Shown piece by piece: positions 25,101-36,210 of a stretch of 64,000 nucleotides of DNA; position 1 is the stretch's first letter, and every line of letters starts with the position of its first letter. The position numbers and the translations under genes were made by a program. The notes under the pieces are model-generated. The model was not told the DNA's origin, searched no databases, and was given only the letters and a program-made list of their open reading frames with translations. Source of the stretch: Costus lasius (taxonomy: Eukaryota; Streptophyta; Magnoliopsida; Zingiberales; Costaceae); contig CM050447.1 of the NCBI GenBank assembly GCA_027563935.2, positions 82,135,461-82,199,460 on the forward strand. The letters are read 5' to 3'.

Positions 25101-26026
25101 CATGGTTGGGGAAGTGTTTTGAGATGAAAGACTTAGGGGAGGCCGCCTATATTCTAGGCGTGAGGACCTACCGAGAAAGATCCAAGAGGCTCCTGGCCCT
25201 TAGTCAGAGTACCTACATTGATAAGGTCCTGGAGAGGTTTAACTTGGAGCAATCCAAGAAAGGATACCTTCCAATAAGACATGGCCTTACTCTCTCAAAG
25301 AGCCAGTGTCCTACAACACAGGCTGAGAGGGATAACATGAGTCGAATTCCTTATGCTTCGGCAGTAGGATCGATCATGTATGCAATGTTGTGTACTAGAC
25401 CAGACGTGGCATATGCTGTAAGCATAACCAGCCGATACCAATCCAATCCAGGTCTGCAGCACTGGGTGGCTGTAAAGAACATCCTAAAGTATCTGAGGAG
25501 AACTAAGGATTTGTTCTTGGTCTATGGGGGACAGGAAGAGCTCAGTGTCCAGGGCTATACTGATGCATCATTCCAGTCTAACCCTGACGACTTTAGATCG
25601 CAGGCCGGCTTTGTGTTCAAGATAAATGGAGGCGCTGTATGCTGGAAGAGCTTCAAGCAATCCACCATAGCAGATTCTACAACCGAGGCAGAGTATGTGG
25701 CCGCTTCTGAGGCAGCCAAGGAAGCCGTTTGGATGAGGAAGTTCATATCTGATCTTCAGGTGGTCCCTAGTGCAATGGATCCCATTGAACTCTACTGTGA
25801 CAACAATGGAGCAATTGCACAAGCCAAGGAACCACGGTCTCATCAAAGATCCAAACACATACTCAGAAGATTTCACCTAATCAGAGAGATCATTGAAAGA
25901 GGTGATGTCAAGATTAGCAGAGTTGACACAGAGAACAATCTGGCAGACCCATTGACCAAGGCTTTGGCGCAGCAGAAGCATGATGGTCACGCTAGAGATA
26001 TGGGGTTAAGATTCCTCAACCTCTAG
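22106..26026 (+). pseudogene. Copia-C gag-pol polyprotein with two in-frame TAG stops
   Basis: One frame of 1,306 codons plus stop encodes Gag, protease, integrase, reverse transcriptase and RNase H in copia order. Codons counted from 22106: Gag with zinc knuckle CFHCGEQGHWRRDC (248-261); protease motif DTACGAHIC (D at 296; most families have DTG or DSG); pre-integrase HHCC zinc region from about 431; integrase with the first catalytic Asp replaced by Glu (HTEVCGP, codon 492), second Asp at 555 (RSDRGG) and Glu at 591 (GVSERR); reverse transcriptase with YVDD at 980-983; RNase H with TTEAEYVA and CDNNGA. TAG stops lie at 22184-22186 (codon 27, where Copia-D has Trp) and 24353-24355 (between integrase and reverse transcriptase). 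No frameshift is seen. The start at 22106 matches the homologous starts at 16881 and 39250. The protease variant DTA also occurs in Copia-D and Copia-E, so it belongs to the family. Confidence 0.93.
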
Positions 26027-26036
26027 GTCTTAGTGC

Positions 26037-26047
26037 AAGTGGGAGAT
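26037..26047 (+). other. polypurine tract of Copia-C
   Basis: AAGTGGGAGAT directly precedes the 3' LTR; the same tract is at 42005-42015 in Copia-D and, as AAGTGGGGGAT, at 61885-61895 in Copia-E. It primes plus-strand DNA synthesis in LTR retroelements. Confidence 0.85.
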
Positions 26048-27939
26048 TGTTGGTGTATATGCCCTAGGACCTAGTTTTGGTCCACTTATGTACTACTTGA
26101 CTTTGATATTTATATATATCATTCTGGCATTGTCATTGTCAATGTTTGTTTACATCTGCGCACATGTACTAACATGATAATGTCCCTGGAGACAGATTGG
26201 ATCTGTGCTCAAACTATTGTCCCCAGTCGATGTACCTTAGTGGATATGGGACAGCTATGGTACTTGAGAGACTGGTATGTGAGCTGGTTAGGTACGTGGT
26301 GCTAACGCAGACACATGGGTATATCATTGGAGGATATACTGGAAAGACCCGCTGTGAGGCTATGACTTGGTGTCATAAGTTATCCTCACAAGTGACAGGA
26401 GATGCATTGATCCCTTGACTTGAGGTCATTGATCGTTCTATATGGTTAGCGACTTGCTTTGATACAACCTAACACCTCGCCGTAGTTGGGAGGTCATAAT
26501 GGTTGTCATTGAGCATATCACGACCCATATGAGAAGGTCAATGGACAGACATAGGATTTGCCCCTTCCTTAGGGAAGTATGATATCCATGGAGCTCCTCT
26601 ATGGTTCTATGACTGAGAGTGTATGGCCATACCCAGGTAAGAACCTGTTTTAGTCATAACCATGTGATTGGGTGAAAACAAGTGGTGACACACTTGTCCA
26701 ATCGGATATCAGTCCGGCAAAGAGACTGTAATGCATCTGTACCTAGTTGCGATGATGGGGATGTCGATGTCGATATCCATTCCAATGACCTGGGTAGCAG
26801 CGATGCACTGCTAGGTGCCACTCACTACTTGTGGTGACCTTTGGTCAGCACTGCCAGCGTCAGAAGAACCTACAGGGTCGCACACCTTGATACTTGAGTT
26901 CTCGTATTGATCGAGAAGCCTTATGATCAAGTTATTGGATAACTCGGATCTAATTGGGAGATTTCATCAGCACCAATGGGCCTGATGAGATGGAAGAATG
27001 TTATTGGAGCCAAACTTCATTTTTGGCAGGTTGACCCGTATTTGACCATGGTTGGTCACACTTGGATTAGGGTTGCATTGGATTGGATCCAAATGCTTAA
27101 ATCAACCCATAGGATGAAGTTTGGGTTAGCTCATTATCCAAGGAAGCCCAATAACAAGTTCTCATGAAGAGAAGAGAGGCTAAAAGGGTATAATGGGGAG
27201 AAACCCAACCCCATTGGCGCCTAAGGGGCATAATGGGGTTAGGGTGGCAAAATTGCTTCATTAAGGAAGCAATTTGCGCCTAGCCCTTCTCCCTTGATGG
27301 TATGAATGCCTTTAAGGCATGTCTTGGGCTGATATGGTACTTGGGCAATTATGGAAAGGTTGAATGAAGTTTATGGTAAAGTCTTGGAGACTTTCCTTGC
27401 ATCAAACCTCCTCATCCTAGCCCTACACTTGTCATGATCCTAGCCCTTGCCCTAATCGCCTCTTGCCCTATATATGTGACCCTAGCCGCCCCCTCTTAGA
27501 TGATTCATCCTTGGAGGCGTGAACATAAGAAGGGAGCGAGAGCAAGGAGCAAGGGCGCAATCTCTTCCTCTTCCATCAAGTGGCCGCAAGCTTCTCCTTC
27601 CTTACCACTTGGCGCATCTTTCTCTCTTGGTGGCGCAAGGTGGTTGGAGCATCTCCCTAAGGCTTGGATCTTCTTCCCGAGGCTAGCACCGGGCGTGGAA
27701 GAAGAGGACTCGAGGCATCCGTGTGTGTGAGACTGCAGAGGGCGCACACTTGGTCGCCTATCACGACATCGACCTCATCTTGCTCTGAGGTATTTTCTAA
27801 CTCATCGTGTCGACCCCCTTGCATGCGATCTTCACTGGGTTTTTGGGACCGACCTGTTTCGGGGACATTCTTCCGCTGTGCAATGTATGTATGTATGTGT
27901 CTCTGAAAAATTGTAAAATGGCCCTTGGGTTTTCCAACA
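26048..27939 (+). repeat. 3' LTR of Copia-C
   Basis: It is 1,892 bp, the same length as the 5' LTR. Differences I see are single bases, three of them clustered in the last 20 bases (CCCTTGGGTTTTCC against CCCCGGGGTTTCCC). The palindrome GTATGGCCATAC is at 26621-26632. Confidence 0.95.
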
Positions 27940-29454
27940 TGGACGTTCTTATTGGACAAGCGTGTCAAGCCTGTAATTCCAATATGATGAGAATGATTAG
28001 ATCAGATGAACATAGTCATCTGGGTATGGCCATACACTTTCTCAATCATCTCATCCAGGGGGCCCCTATAGAACATCACACTCCAATCAAGGAGACGGCA
28101 ATCCTATATCTATCACTAGTGCCCTAACATGACTCATGTTCATTATTCAAGATAGTCTATAACCATTATGTTTCAAATGATATTGAACTACCTCAAAACA
28201 ATGCCAATCATCATTTAGAAACACAAGTGATCTCAAGTCAGAGAAAATATGCCACTTGTTTGCATATAAGGATTATTCACATTGTGACAAGTAATTGAAT
28301 ATCCTAAGTAGGGTCTGTCCAGTACATCCAATGTACCCATGAGTCTACATCTTATTCCATGCTCGAAGCATCCTATAAGATTAGAACACATATTAGTCAC
28401 AATCATATCAAGGCTGTCTCATGTTCACCAAGATATCTCGACTAAGGACAAAACTGCATGTCAGCCAAGCTGAACAGCATTGAGACATTATTCAGAAGTA
28501 TACATATTGCAGCAGATGATGTAACAACCTGAATAACAACCATTGCCTTTATAAACATAGAGTTTATACATGATACTGAAATAATCCCAAGGCCTCAAAC
28601 ATTAGCCTTAAGGGCATACCCCAACAATCTCCATGTTTGACAACTTGACTCAATCCTAGATTCATATTATTATCATGGCAATTTGACTACTAAAATCAAA
28701 CGATGAGAACTAACCTAATTTCTTAAAAAAAGTTCCTAACATGCAATTCTAGGGTTCCAAGTTTAAAAGCAAGTCACCCTTCGGTCCTTATTGCGAGAAC
28801 TCTAAAACATGAATAATAGTATGAATCTATAGAGAATCAAAAGTGCAATTATCACATGAGTAAAATTATCATGCTAAAATTATACATGACGAAATAGTGG
28901 AAAAAGAATCATCTAGTCATTAAGAATTAAAGGGAATTACTCCCCCATGTCCCATAAAAGTTTAAGCTAGCATAGTTCAGGAGTTACAATAATCCATGGT
29001 TTCAAAAGATCGAAAATCAAAGAGAAAAGAGAGTTTAAGAAAACACACCATGGCTGTAATATAAATTACAGTCATAATTTGCATGTGGGGGGGGGGGGGG
29101 GGGCTGTGAACAGTGTCGGCGCCTCCTCTTTCGTTGATTTCTCCTCCAATTGATTTCCTTTCACTCTGAAACTTCTGGAGCACATTCTCCTCCTCTGTGC
29201 GTAGCTTCCACTCAACTTTCACGACCAGAGCTGTGCTGTATGCTTCCCGGCGGTGAAACCCTTGGCGGCGGCGTGGAACTCGATTTCTCCCTTTATGGTG
29301 GATGAAAATTAGGGCTTTTGGTCTCTTCCTCTTCGTCTCGGCGAAAGCTCTCTTCCTTCCTCTGACGGCTTCCAATTTAAAGGTCTCGATCGTCGGCAAT
29401 CTTCTTCGCAAAAATCAGGCTTCAAATTTGACCGTGGAATCGCGTTTAAGATTA

Positions 29455-29825
29455 GAATTACGGTAGTGTAATATGTTACGGTACTGCCGTAAAATCGGTC
29501 GTGTTCTCTGATTCAAAATCTCTGGAAAATATGACACTGTAATATAGGTTATGGCGGTGTCATAAAATTGGCTGAACTCTCTGGTCGAAAGTGTCTGGAA
29601 ATTACGGCCCGTAAAATGGTTTACGGCAGTGCCGTAATTTCAGTGAATGTCTCTATTCTAAAGGCTCTCCAGATTACGGCCCGTGTAAATTCTTACGGCA
29701 GTGCCATAATTTTCAGAAAACTTTCTGATGAAAAACTCCCCAAATTATGGCAGTGCTCTAAAATTATGGTAGCGTATGAAAATATGGTACCATAATATAT
29801 ATTACGGCCCTGCCGTATTTTGGTT
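29455..29825 (-). repeat. U3 palindrome array, 3' LTR of Gypsy-M
   Basis: Five to six units of about 60 bp each pair a TTACGGCCCGTAAA-type word with TACGGCAGTGCCGTA or a variant, separated by a spacer of the type TTTCAG...CTCTG. TACGGCAGTGCCGTA is an inverted repeat of seven bases around one centre base. The matching array in the other LTR is at 45590-45935. Confidence 0.8.
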
Positions 29826-30073
29826 CGTGGCTCCAATTCTCTTGAAATTTGACGTGTGATCTCCTCTTGATGTTGTGAATTCATCCATGCATTTGGGTTG
29901 CTTGAAATCAACTGAAAATCATGCCTTTTTGCCTGAAAATCATTAAAAACTAAAAAGAGTGTTGATTCCGCAAATATTGATAAAAAAGACATAAAAATAA
30001 GCAAAGTCTATGAATATGACACAAAAACACTAATGAAATGACACTAAATTTGCTATAAATTTCGGTGTCATCA

Positions 30074-31279
30074 AACACATAAGGCTCAAACTTTGCTTGT
30101 CCTCAAGCAAAAACCAAAATTTTTTAAAATTTGTTCATAGGCATAGACTTTCTGATGAAAAATAAATTTCTAACATACAATCACTAATGAAAAATTTCCA
30201 TCAATTGACTTGTAAAATTTTAAATAGACATATCATCTTTTCAATTCAATTCTCAAGATCCACAACTTTATCAAATAAAACTTTGCAACTTGTACAAAAC
30301 ATAGAATCTCAATCTCATGACTTTACCTAATTTTCAATTTAAATCTATCGTGCTTTTGTTTACAGGAATGAAATATCCAAAATCTTTTTCACTCAAATTT
30401 TCTTCTTTTTTCCTTTTTCTGATTGAATGGCATGTACCCACATAGATACACCCTTTTTTATTCTCTTTGCATCATTCACATTCTCTAATTCGATTACCAC
30501 CTTTTTTTTTCTAGTGACGAAATTAGAGTACACTTGACCATATAGTTAGCGGAGTTAATGTGAATTGATTCCTCTCATCATTTTTTCTTTTTCAGACTTC
30601 AACCCATGTCCTTTGGTACCACTGTCAATTTTACACAGTGCCAAGTAGGGGAGTCACTCACTATTTTTGGACTTTGGACTCTTTCTTCCCAACAAATAGC
30701 AAAATAAATCAAACATCAATTACATTGATCAAGTGATATCAATTCAAGAATCATACTCATATGTTGATTTTATTCAAAAAGTAGCTTTACTTTCAAATTA
30801 AATTTCCCAAATAACATATCTCCCTAAAATTTCACTCATCAACCAATGAAAAATTTCAAAAGTAGATATGCATAATAGAAATAAATTCGGCATGATAGGT
30901 CTAGACTTATTCACAAGTTTTGGATTCATTCATCATTATCAATAAGAGTCAAACAAATCATCAACATTATTTTCAAAATAGATCTAGGCCATAAACCTCA
31001 TCAATCAAAAATATACTCATCATCATCAAATAACAACATGTTATATCAAAACATCAAAACATAATCATGTGTGGTACAACCATATCAAAATAGATCATCA
31101 ATAGCAGAATATCATTATACAACCATATCGAAAATATAAGAACATAGGCGTGTAAAGCAGAATAGCGTTGGCGGGCACAAGTGTGGTGAAATCATCCTTC
31201 CCTTCAAAAACATGTAATATCAATAAGACAGGGAGAATAAAATAGCAAGAAGTAAGGGAAGATGATACTCACAAAGCAT
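30074..31279 (-). other. gene-free 3' stretch of Gypsy-M
   Basis: About 1.2 kb of AT-rich sequence between the stop of the Athila ORF1-like gene and the 3' LTR. Next to the LTR, on the minus strand, lies TTGCTTGAGGACAAGCAAAG (30113-30094), also present in Gypsy-A1 and -A2 in the same place. I see nothing else in it. Confidence 0.6.
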
Positions 31280-32749
31280 CTACTCCTCATCATCAGGGTG
31301 TGTAGCCTCAGCGTCCCTTGCAACTGCATCCATAGGATCGTAGTGTGGTTGCTCTCCTTGATCACTGTAATAGCCATAGTTCTTGTGGTCTTCATATCCA
31401 AAGCGATCATAGAGGAAGTTTCTCATGTCCTCCATATGATTGCTCAATCTCTCTACATCCTGGTGGATGTGCCCAAGAGACTCAGTCATCCTCCCCATGG
31501 AGTCAATCATCCTATCTATGCGGCGCTCTTGATTATACATCTATGTAGATAAAGCCTGGAATCCTGGATCGTGGGCACTAGGAAATCCTCCTCTAGGTCT
31601 GTGTGAAGAGTCACCAGTAGGGTGAGAAGAATCTGTGGCATGCTGGGGTGACTCCATACCAAAAGGATCACCTCTTCCACTCCATGTGGGTGGCGGTGGA
31701 ACAGTGTCAAGTGGTGGTGTAAAGGCTGTCTCGGCTGTGCTCGGAGATAATTTCCAATTGGCTCTGTCTCTGACTGTGGTCTTCTCAGTGTGGGGTAAAG
31801 GTAGAGTAGGGACATTTGGTCCAAGGACCAAACAAAATACATCCCCCTCTCTAATTATCATTTTCATAGCCATGCAAGACTCAAGATCGAGCCATGCATT
31901 CCCCTTTGCAAGTTCTATCCCATAGGGCTCAACTCCTAAATACTGGGCTATAGGAGTAATTAGTCCTCCTATCACTACTGCGCCCCTCTTCGCCCTAGCA
32001 ACTTTATCCATATGTTTCATCATGAAGAAAGCCACATCAATAGCAAATCCATTCAGCATACCCCAGAGAAAATATAACTAAGCTTGATGGACCATGCCGT
32101 CACTATCGCCTCTCCCAAACACAGTATGCGCAAGCACTCTATGTGTATACTTAATGCATGGATTCATAATCTTTGAAGCTCTGGCAGAAACAACATAAAA
32201 ATTACTCTCATCAGTAATCTGATTCCAAAATATGCCCTTAATGAATCCCAAGGGCATCTGAGTGTATCCATCTGTACTCAAATCAAAGATAGTCCTAATC
32301 TCTTTCAGTGTGAGTTTTCTTTCTTCATTAGCAAGTTTGAATGTAATCTCTCCTTCTACAGGACCATGTGAATTCTCCTTCAAATCTATGATCCGGCTGC
32401 TCATAAACTCCAAGACTAGTGGCAAATAAGTGGGTGTAGTCATCTGAAAAAATTTCTTGACCTTGATTCGATCAAACATCCATAGCACATCCTCATACAA
32501 TCTCAAAGCCTCTAAAGTCCTCCTATCAGCATATTTTGTATTGATAACCTTCCTTTCTAGAATCTGATTATACCTTGTTTCTTGCATCTCATTCCTAAAG
32601 AGAATACCATGTGGATTATGAGGTTGGGAAGATTCAGCTAGGGCCTTCCCTTTCCTTCTTAGAAATATAGATTTTGTTCTTGGTGCCATCTGAAGTAACA
32701 AGCTGTAAACCACATGTTCAATGCACCATATAGCAATATAATGATTCAA
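31280..32749 (-). pseudogene. Athila ORF1-like (env-position) gene of Gypsy-M with two TAG stops
   Basis: One minus-strand frame of 490 codons including its stop is interrupted only by TAG at 32080-32078 and 31543-31541. The first part begins, after a short upstream stretch, with MAPRTKSIFLRRKGKA (basic) and continues with a region of the type RTLEALRLYEDVLWMFDRIKVKKF and LKEIRTIFDLSTDGY; the middle has GGLITPIAQYLGVEPYG and AWLDLESCMAMKMI; the tail is Pro/Ser-rich and ends with a region of predicted helix. Such proteins stand 3' of pol in Athila elements and are listed as the Athila ORF1/plant retrotransposon family; their role is unclear, and no clear membrane segment or signal peptide is visible here. 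A related fragment lies at 63720-64000. Stops apart, the frame is well kept, unlike the missing pol. Confidence 0.7.
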
Positions 32750-33214
32750 TCACAGCAATGTTTATAGATAATGTCAGTTAAATCATAGCTCAAACTCTAG
32801 AAATTTTCATCGAAAACATAACAGTGGAAATCTAGGTAGAAAACAGGGTGGAAAACTATCATTCAAACACAATCTCGCTCAATACACTCCACAAATCAAT
32901 CCAAAAACTTTACAATCTAACTAGGAAGGGTCGATTATCTTCTAAGAATCAAATGCAAACAAAAATCTCTCAAAACGAATTAGAAACAAGGAAGAACGAG
33001 TGAAAGGGTGAAAATCGTGTAAACTTGCCAAAATCAAAAAATTGGTGAAGAGAGTACCCAATCATCGGCAATAACAAGATTGCAAGAGTCGCCGGCGTGC
33101 TTTGGTGGTCGGAGAAGGTTGGAGGTGTGAAGTCGGTGCAAAAACGAGTGAGAACGAGCGTGAAACCCTGAAATACAGCCTAGAAAACCCTAAAAACGGC
33201 ACAGGAATCGCGTG

Positions 33215-33720
33215 CTAGAATTATAATTTCGGCCGTGTAATATCTTATGGCAGTGCCGTAAAAAGCAGGAATCTCTCGGGTGAAAACTTGTCCAAAAATA
33301 CGGTACCGTGTAAAAGTTTATGGTACCACCATAAAATCACGATAGTCCTCGGCTCAAAAATGACTCAAAAATACAGTACCATGTAAAAGTTTACGGTACC
33401 GCCGTAAAATCAACTAGTGATTTTTTTTTCAAAAATTGAAAACTCAAAAATTACGCCCGTAAAATATATTACGGTACTACCATAATTTCGGGGTAAACTT
33501 CAGAAACTTTCGTCAGAAAACCTTGCAAAAATATGACCCATGTAAAACCTTATGGTAGTGCCATAAAATCAGTAATGCTCTCGGGAAGATTTTGGCAACA
33601 AAATAAGGTACCATGTTAAAATTTACAGCAGTACCGTAATTTCGTCACAACTCTCTGGTCAAAAAAAGACAAAAATTACGGTACCGTAATATACATTACG
33701 GCAGTGCCGTAATTTGCACC
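33215..33720 (-). repeat. internal palindrome array of Gypsy-M
   Basis: About seven units of about 60-70 bp contain ACGGTACCGCCGTAAAATC, TACGGTACTACCATAATTTC and TACGGCAGTGCCGTAATTT-type pairs. They match the LTR arrays of the same element in core and spacing. The array lies between protease and the ORF1-like gene on the minus strand. Confidence 0.8.
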
Positions 33721-33804
33721 AAATCTTGTTTCACCTACAAAAATAAAAGAAAAATTAGGTCTAAGCAAAAATTAAAATAAAAGAAAATAAATGAAGGTTA
33801 GAAA

Positions 33805-33832
33805 GCTTAGGTTGCCTCCCAAAAAGTGCTAA
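33805..33832 (-). other. TTTGGGAGGCAACC motif of Gypsy-M
   Basis: On the minus strand AGCACTTTTTGGGAGGCAACC occurs just after the protease stop. Gypsy-A1 (about 1610), Gypsy-A2 (about 10360) and Gypsy-N (about 51234-51260) have it in the same relative place. In A and N the two arms TTGGG and CCCAA can pair. Confidence 0.7.
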
Positions 33833-33843
33833 TTTAAAGATCA

Positions 33844-34551
33844 TCAGCTTGACCCTTTTGCACTCGGATTTGATCGTGAATTCCCCAATTGCCTCTTTGA
33901 TCTTTCTTTAGGTTGGGCATCACCTTGAATCACATAAGGCTCAATCTTGAAATAGTGCCCAAATTTTCTCAATATCCTCTTTCCCTTATCAATCAACTTA
34001 GATCTTCTTCTTCTTCTTCTTCTCTTCTTTTTCTTCTCAAAAATTTCATCTCTCCTTTCCTGTAATCCTTTGTTAACATCCTCAGAAAAATTATTAGTTT
34101 CAAAATTTGAGGTCTCATCAAATAAACTATGAATATTATAAATTTGGTCATTAACGATGTCAACACTATAACATGATCCAAAGTATGACAGTTTATTCAA
34201 GGAATCGGTAAGATCAAACTCAATAGTGTTCCCACAAATATCAAAAGTAATTTTTCCCTTTTTCACATCTATGTGTGCTCTAGCAGTGGCTAATAGTGGT
34301 CTACTAAGAATTATGGGATTTTTATGGTTTTCCTCCATGTCTAAAACTACAAAATCTGCAGGAATAAAAAATTCTCCTACCTTGACTGGAACATTCTCTA
34401 ATATACCTACAGGATACTTTACCGATGAATCAGCAAACTGTAAAGATATGGATGTAGGTTTGAGCTCTCCAATGTCTAGTTTCCTGCAAATAGATAGAGG
34501 CATTACACTCACGCTGGCACCTAAATCACATAAGGTTCGGTCAAAAGCCAT
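33844..34551 (-). CDS. aspartic protease of Gypsy-M
   Basis: The 235-codon frame contains the retropepsin motif CDLGASVSVMPLSI (Asp codon at plus 34525-34527), then LQFADSSVKYPVGILENVPVKVG and ILSRPLLATARAHIDVKKGKI, the order of plant Athila-like protease, which normally has DLG. The enzyme would cut the Gag-Pol polyprotein in virus-like particles. The C-terminus ends in a run of Lys and Arg from (TTC)n-like repeats near 34005-34030. The start shown is only the first Met of the frame; the protease is normally released from a larger polyprotein, and the upstream gag linker reads in other frames. The gene stops at 33844, just before the GGGAGGCAACC motif, so pol is missing beyond it. Confidence 0.75.
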   Translation of the reverse strand: MAFDRTLCDLGASVSVMPLSICRKLDIGELKPTSISLQFADSSVKYPVGILENVPVKVGEFFIPADFVVLDMEENHKNPIILSRPLLATARAHIDVKKGKITFDICGNTIEFDLTDSLNKLSYFGSCYSVDIVNDQIYNIHSLFDETSNFETNNFSEDVNKGLQERRDEIFEKKKKRRRRRRRSKLIDKGKRILRKFGHYFKIEPYVIQGDAQPKERSKRQLGNSRSNPSAKGSS

Positions 34552-36210
34552 AGTGCCAATAGAACAAGGTATAGAAAAGTTAACTGGATCCTTCAGTTTT
34601 GGCGGTAATTTATTCTGTATAATGGTACTACAATCCTCAATTAAAGTTACAGTGCAAGTACCATAATCATCTAATTTTCTCTTGTTAGACAGTATTTATT
34701 TCAAAAAATTTGCATAAGATGGCATTTGAGAAATAGCTTCAGTAAATAGAATGTTAATGTAAAGCTTTTTCAAAACTTCAAGAAATTTGCCAAATTGTTT
34801 GTCTAACTTATTTTGAACTAACCTTTGTGGAAAAGGTATTGGTGGCCTATAGGGTGGAGGTAAACTAGATTTAGAATTATCTTCCATGGTACATCTCCTT
34901 TTGGTTCATCACCTTTTTGAGGTGGCAAACTAGTTTGGGTTTGTTCATGTTCAAAGGATTTTTCCAACTCTAATTCATCTTGATCATCATTGGGCTCTTT
35001 CTCATTGTCCTTAACTCTCCCTTTAGGTTCTCCTAATTGTTTTCCACTTCTAGTGATAATAGCATTACAGTGCTCCCTAGGGTTTATCTCAGGTTTTACA
35101 AGAAATTTTCCAGGGGTTTTGTAAGAACTACTAACTTGTTGGGCAATTTGATTTTCAAGAATTTTGTTGTGGGCTGTTAGAGATCCTACTTGTGAAGCCA
35201 ATTGACTAACCATTTCTTTAAGATCGTCAATTTCCTTAGTTTTATTTTTGCATGAATTGATTTTGATTAGCCATCATCTTTTCAAGCATGGATTCTATGT
35301 TTGAATTTTGATTTTGATTTTGATTTGAGTTTTGGTTTGGATTTTGACTTGGCTTTTGATATCCTTTGTTCTCATTTTGTCCCCCTACATAATTATTATT
35401 TTTCCAAGAAATATTGGGGTGATTTCTCCATCCAGGATTATAAATACTAGTATAGGGATCATTAGTTCTACCTTGATTATAGTTCCCTAAAGCATTCACT
35501 TGTTCATTACCCTGATTAGATATGACTTTACAATTCTCTGAAATATGACCATCATTACCACAAATATCACAAACAATAGAAGAAACAGCAGCGGTTTGCA
35601 TTTTAAAAGAGTCGAACCTGTTGCACAATGAATCTACCTTCTCTGCCAAGGTGCGCCATCCATCATTCTCGTTCTTACCTTGAGAAGGTCTATAAAGTAC
35701 TCCTCTCTCAGTAGTCCACTGATTATGGTTTAAGGCCATCTCCTCAAGCAATTTGAAAGCATCATCAATTGTTTTGCTCATGAGAGCTCCTCCTGCAGCA
35801 GCATCAATAGTTAGTCTGGTATTATAAAGCAACCCATTATAAAAAGTATGAATTAAGACCTAGTTTTCGAGGCCATGGTGAGGACACTTCCTTTGTAAAT
35901 CGTTGAATCTTTCCCATGCCTCGCTGAATGATTCTCCATCCTTCTGTTGAAAACTTGTGATTTGATTCCACAATTGGATGGTCTTACTTGGTGGAAAATA
36001 CTTCATCAGAAATGCATTTGATAACCGATCTCAAGTTGTAAAGGTACCGGTTGGTTGTGATTGAAGTCATGAACGTGCTCGGTCCCTAAGAGAAAAAGGA
36101 AATAATCTTAGTTTCAAAGCATCATTGGAAACTGCATTGATTTTGATAGTATCACAAAGTTCTAAAAATAAAGCAAGGTGTTGGTTTGGATCTTCAAGAG
36201 GAGATCCTCC

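Larger units (their letters stand above)
18557..27939 (+). mobile_element. Copia-C: young Angela/BARE-like Ty1/copia element, 9.4 kb
   Basis: The element is structurally complete: 5' LTR 18557-20448, primer site 20450-20461, leader to 22105, gag-pol 22106-26026, polypurine tract 26037-26047 and 3' LTR 26048-27939. The flanks TGGAC (18552-18556, 27940-27944) are a perfect duplication inside solo LTR B2. Both LTRs are 1,892 bp and I count about nine differences by eye, roughly 0.5%, so it is the most recent insertion in the window. LTR length, order of domains and the gag start resemble the Angela/BARE-1 lineage. The polyprotein frame is unshifted but interrupted by two TAG stops, so this copy probably cannot make all its own proteins. 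Confidence 0.95.
17550..28626 (-). repeat. solo LTR B2, split by Copia-C
   Basis: The pieces are 17550-18556 and 27945-28626, about 1.69 kb together. On the minus strand it begins TGTTGGGGTATGCCCTTAAG, like B1 at 6152, and ends TTATTAGGGACTTTCA. It is flanked by ATCTC on both sides (17545-17549, 28627-28631). A run of 19 G at 17566-17584 lies near its end. The palindrome GTATGGCCATAC is at 28024-28035. No interior sequence adjoins it, so it is a solo LTR that formed before Copia-C arrived. Confidence 0.88.
16910..30073 (-). repeat. 3' LTR of Gypsy-M, split by solo LTR B2
   Basis: The pieces are 16910-17549 and 28632-30073. On the plus strand it begins TGTTGTATCCCAACAAGTAG and ends AATTTCGGTGTCATCA, as does the partner at 44135-46188. 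The split occurs at ATCTC (17545-17549 and 28627-28631). Near 17300-17550 it holds about six copies of a word like CACTTTCGTGCA, and near 29455-29825 the palindrome array of the TACGGCAGTGCCGTA type. At 29087-29103 it carries a run of 17 G where the partner LTR has five. Confidence 0.88.

Noticed and set aside
22340..25876. Minus-strand frames of 60-115 codons across Copia-C
   Set aside because: They are antisense shadows of the gag-pol frame, whose domains are clear on the plus strand.
18557..27939. Segmental duplication of 1.9 kb (18557-20448 and 26048-27939) with identical small frames
   Set aside because: It is the LTR pair of Copia-C; the primer site, polypurine tract and target duplication fit exactly.
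34005..34030. (TTC)n-like microsatellite
   Set aside because: It encodes the Lys/Arg run at the end of the Gypsy-M protease and is short; not treated as a separate element.
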